Shown in pieces: positions 5,190 through 6,114 of a stretch of 6,114 nt of DNA. Position 1 is the stretch's first letter; each line of letters begins with the position of its first letter. Origin of the DNA: Desulfosporosinus sp. UBA5188. GTDB lineage: Bacteria; Bacillota; Desulfitobacteriia; Desulfitobacteriales; Desulfitobacteriaceae. Location of the stretch: NCBI GenBank assembly GCA_002413075.1, contig DHWG01000170.1:16551-22664 (forward strand), written 5' to 3'. Both the position numbers and the translations under genes were made by a program. The notes below the pieces were generated by a model that saw nothing but the letters and a program-made list of their open reading frames with translations, made no database searches and was not told the DNA's origin.

Positions 5190-6108
5190 CCTTACGCCTC
5201 CAGTTTAATAATAAAATTCCTCCTAGAACTAAGCTTCCTCCAACCCATTGATCTCCCGTAGGAAACTCGTTCAGGAAAACACCGGTCAAAATAAACGTCA
5301 TCGGTAGCTCAAAGGTACTTAGAATTGCTGCTTGATCAGCGCCTAAGCGTTCAATGCCCACCAAGATCATATAAAACGGTAGAATAGAGGCCACCGTGGC
5401 GAGAAGGATTCCAAGCTCCCAGGTTTGGACGTTCTGCCAAGGAAGACTCATGATATCGCCCTTCAAAATCACCAGCAGTGCTATGGAACAAACCCATTGG
5501 GTATAGCACATCACCACTAAGGGCGATACCTTAGCCAAAACTATTCCCACAAGATTGAAGACTGCATAGGCCATCGCCCCCGCCAACCCCAGAGCGATAC
5601 CAATCCAGGCGATCACACCCACGCCCGAGAAGATTCCGCTCGCCAGCGTCGTTCCACCCAAGGTTAAAAGGAGGGCTACCAGCTCTTGTCGTCCGACCCT
5701 TTTATGCCAGATGAACACGCCAGCGGCTAAGACTAACGTTGGATAGAGATATAGCAATAATATTGCCACAGAAACAGGTAAGAATTTAAGGGAATAGGCG
5801 TACAAAAGACTGGTTCCCAAGGCCCCTACCATGCCTTGTAGGGCAAGCAGCCAGAGCGTATGACGAGACACTCTAAATATCTCACGTTTAAAAACCAAGG
5901 CATAGGTAAGTAGGACAATCGACGCAAGCCACGATTGAAGGGAGATGACCTGAATAGGACCGAGCCCAAGCTCGAAAGCCCTCTTGACCAATATCGACAT
6001 GAAAGCATAGCCCGTTCCCGCTGCAAGGACAGCAGCAACCCCCTGCAAGCGTTTTTTCTCAACGAGTTGCACGCAAGATAACCCTCTTTTCCGTCTCTTA
6101 TTATTCAC
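5143..6108 (-). CDS. EamA/DMT-family (RhaT-like) membrane transporter
   Basis: An inner-membrane transporter of the drug/metabolite superfamily, probably an exporter of a small metabolite; substrate unknown. The protein has about ten hydrophobic helices (roughly residues 22-41, 52-72, 85-105, 110-133, 143-160, 165-190, 196-215, 230-252, 262-280 and 286-303) forming two EamA repeats. Typical segments are LPVSVAILLLYLYPTLV (110-126) and, in repeat two, LGADQAAILSTFELP (255-269). The C-terminal tail is charged and cytoplasmic. The 5' end is uncertain. The GTG at 6108 gives 321 residues but its ribosome binding site would be outside the window, and the frame is open to the edge. A GTG at 6072 has AGAGGG 9 nt upstream and would give 309 residues starting just before helix 1, which I find at least as likely. 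The 3' end overlaps the amidohydrolase by 47 nt. Confidence 0.9.
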   Translation of the reverse strand: MNNKRRKRGLSCVQLVEKKRLQGVAAVLAAGTGYAFMSILVKRAFELGLGPIQVISLQSWLASIVLLTYALVFKREIFRVSRHTLWLLALQGMVGALGTSLLYAYSLKFLPVSVAILLLYLYPTLVLAAGVFIWHKRVGRQELVALLLTLGGTTLASGIFSGVGVIAWIGIALGLAGAMAYAVFNLVGIVLAKVSPLVVMCYTQWVCSIALLVILKGDIMSLPWQNVQTWELGILLATVASILPFYMILVGIERLGADQAAILSTFELPMTFILTGVFLNEFPTGDQWVGGSLVLGGILLLNWRRKGEQNNEETINKKWAD

Positions 6109-6114
6109 TAGGCC

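Overview
The window looks like chromosomal DNA of a spore-forming Gram-positive bacterium of the Clostridia. Purine-rich AAGGAGG-type ribosome binding sites, the tsaE-tsaB-rimI-tsaD order, and Spo0F-like and Spo0E-like remnants all point that way. A Desulfosporosinus/Desulfitobacterium-type Peptococcaceae is my best guess, but it is inferred from protein flavour, not proven. Every convincing gene lies on the minus strand, so transcription runs from high to low coordinates.

Right and centre (6108 to 1183) hold six tightly packed genes: a ten-helix EamA/DMT-type transporter, a metal-dependent amidohydrolase overlapping its 3' end by 47 nt, then tsaE, tsaB, rimI and tsaD. The last four are the classic cluster for the tRNA modification t6A (the TsaB/D/E part of the threonylcarbamoyl transfer machinery) plus the N-alpha-acetyltransferase RimI. 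Junctions are short or overlapping: 47 nt overlap, 60 nt gap with a TATAAT element, 47 nt gap, 8 nt overlap, 1 nt overlap. A hairpin about 40 nt beyond tsaD may end the unit.

Left (about 1180 to 1) is very different. About 280 nt hold no gene I can support, only inverted repeats. Then come the ruins of a small phosphorelay locus: a short Spo0E-like fragment, a Spo0F-like receiver gene broken by frameshifts and by a 114-bp palindrome-rich insertion, and the 5' end of a protein built of 21-residue helical repeats that runs off the window. The insertion has IS200/IS605-type ends (TTCAT target, TTCAC right end, no target duplication). Removing it exactly restores the receiver motif LLDMKMPGMNGIE, which identifies both the element and the pseudogene.

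I see no wholly new system. The t6A cluster is conventional. The most informative part is the decayed phosphorelay locus with its small mobile element.
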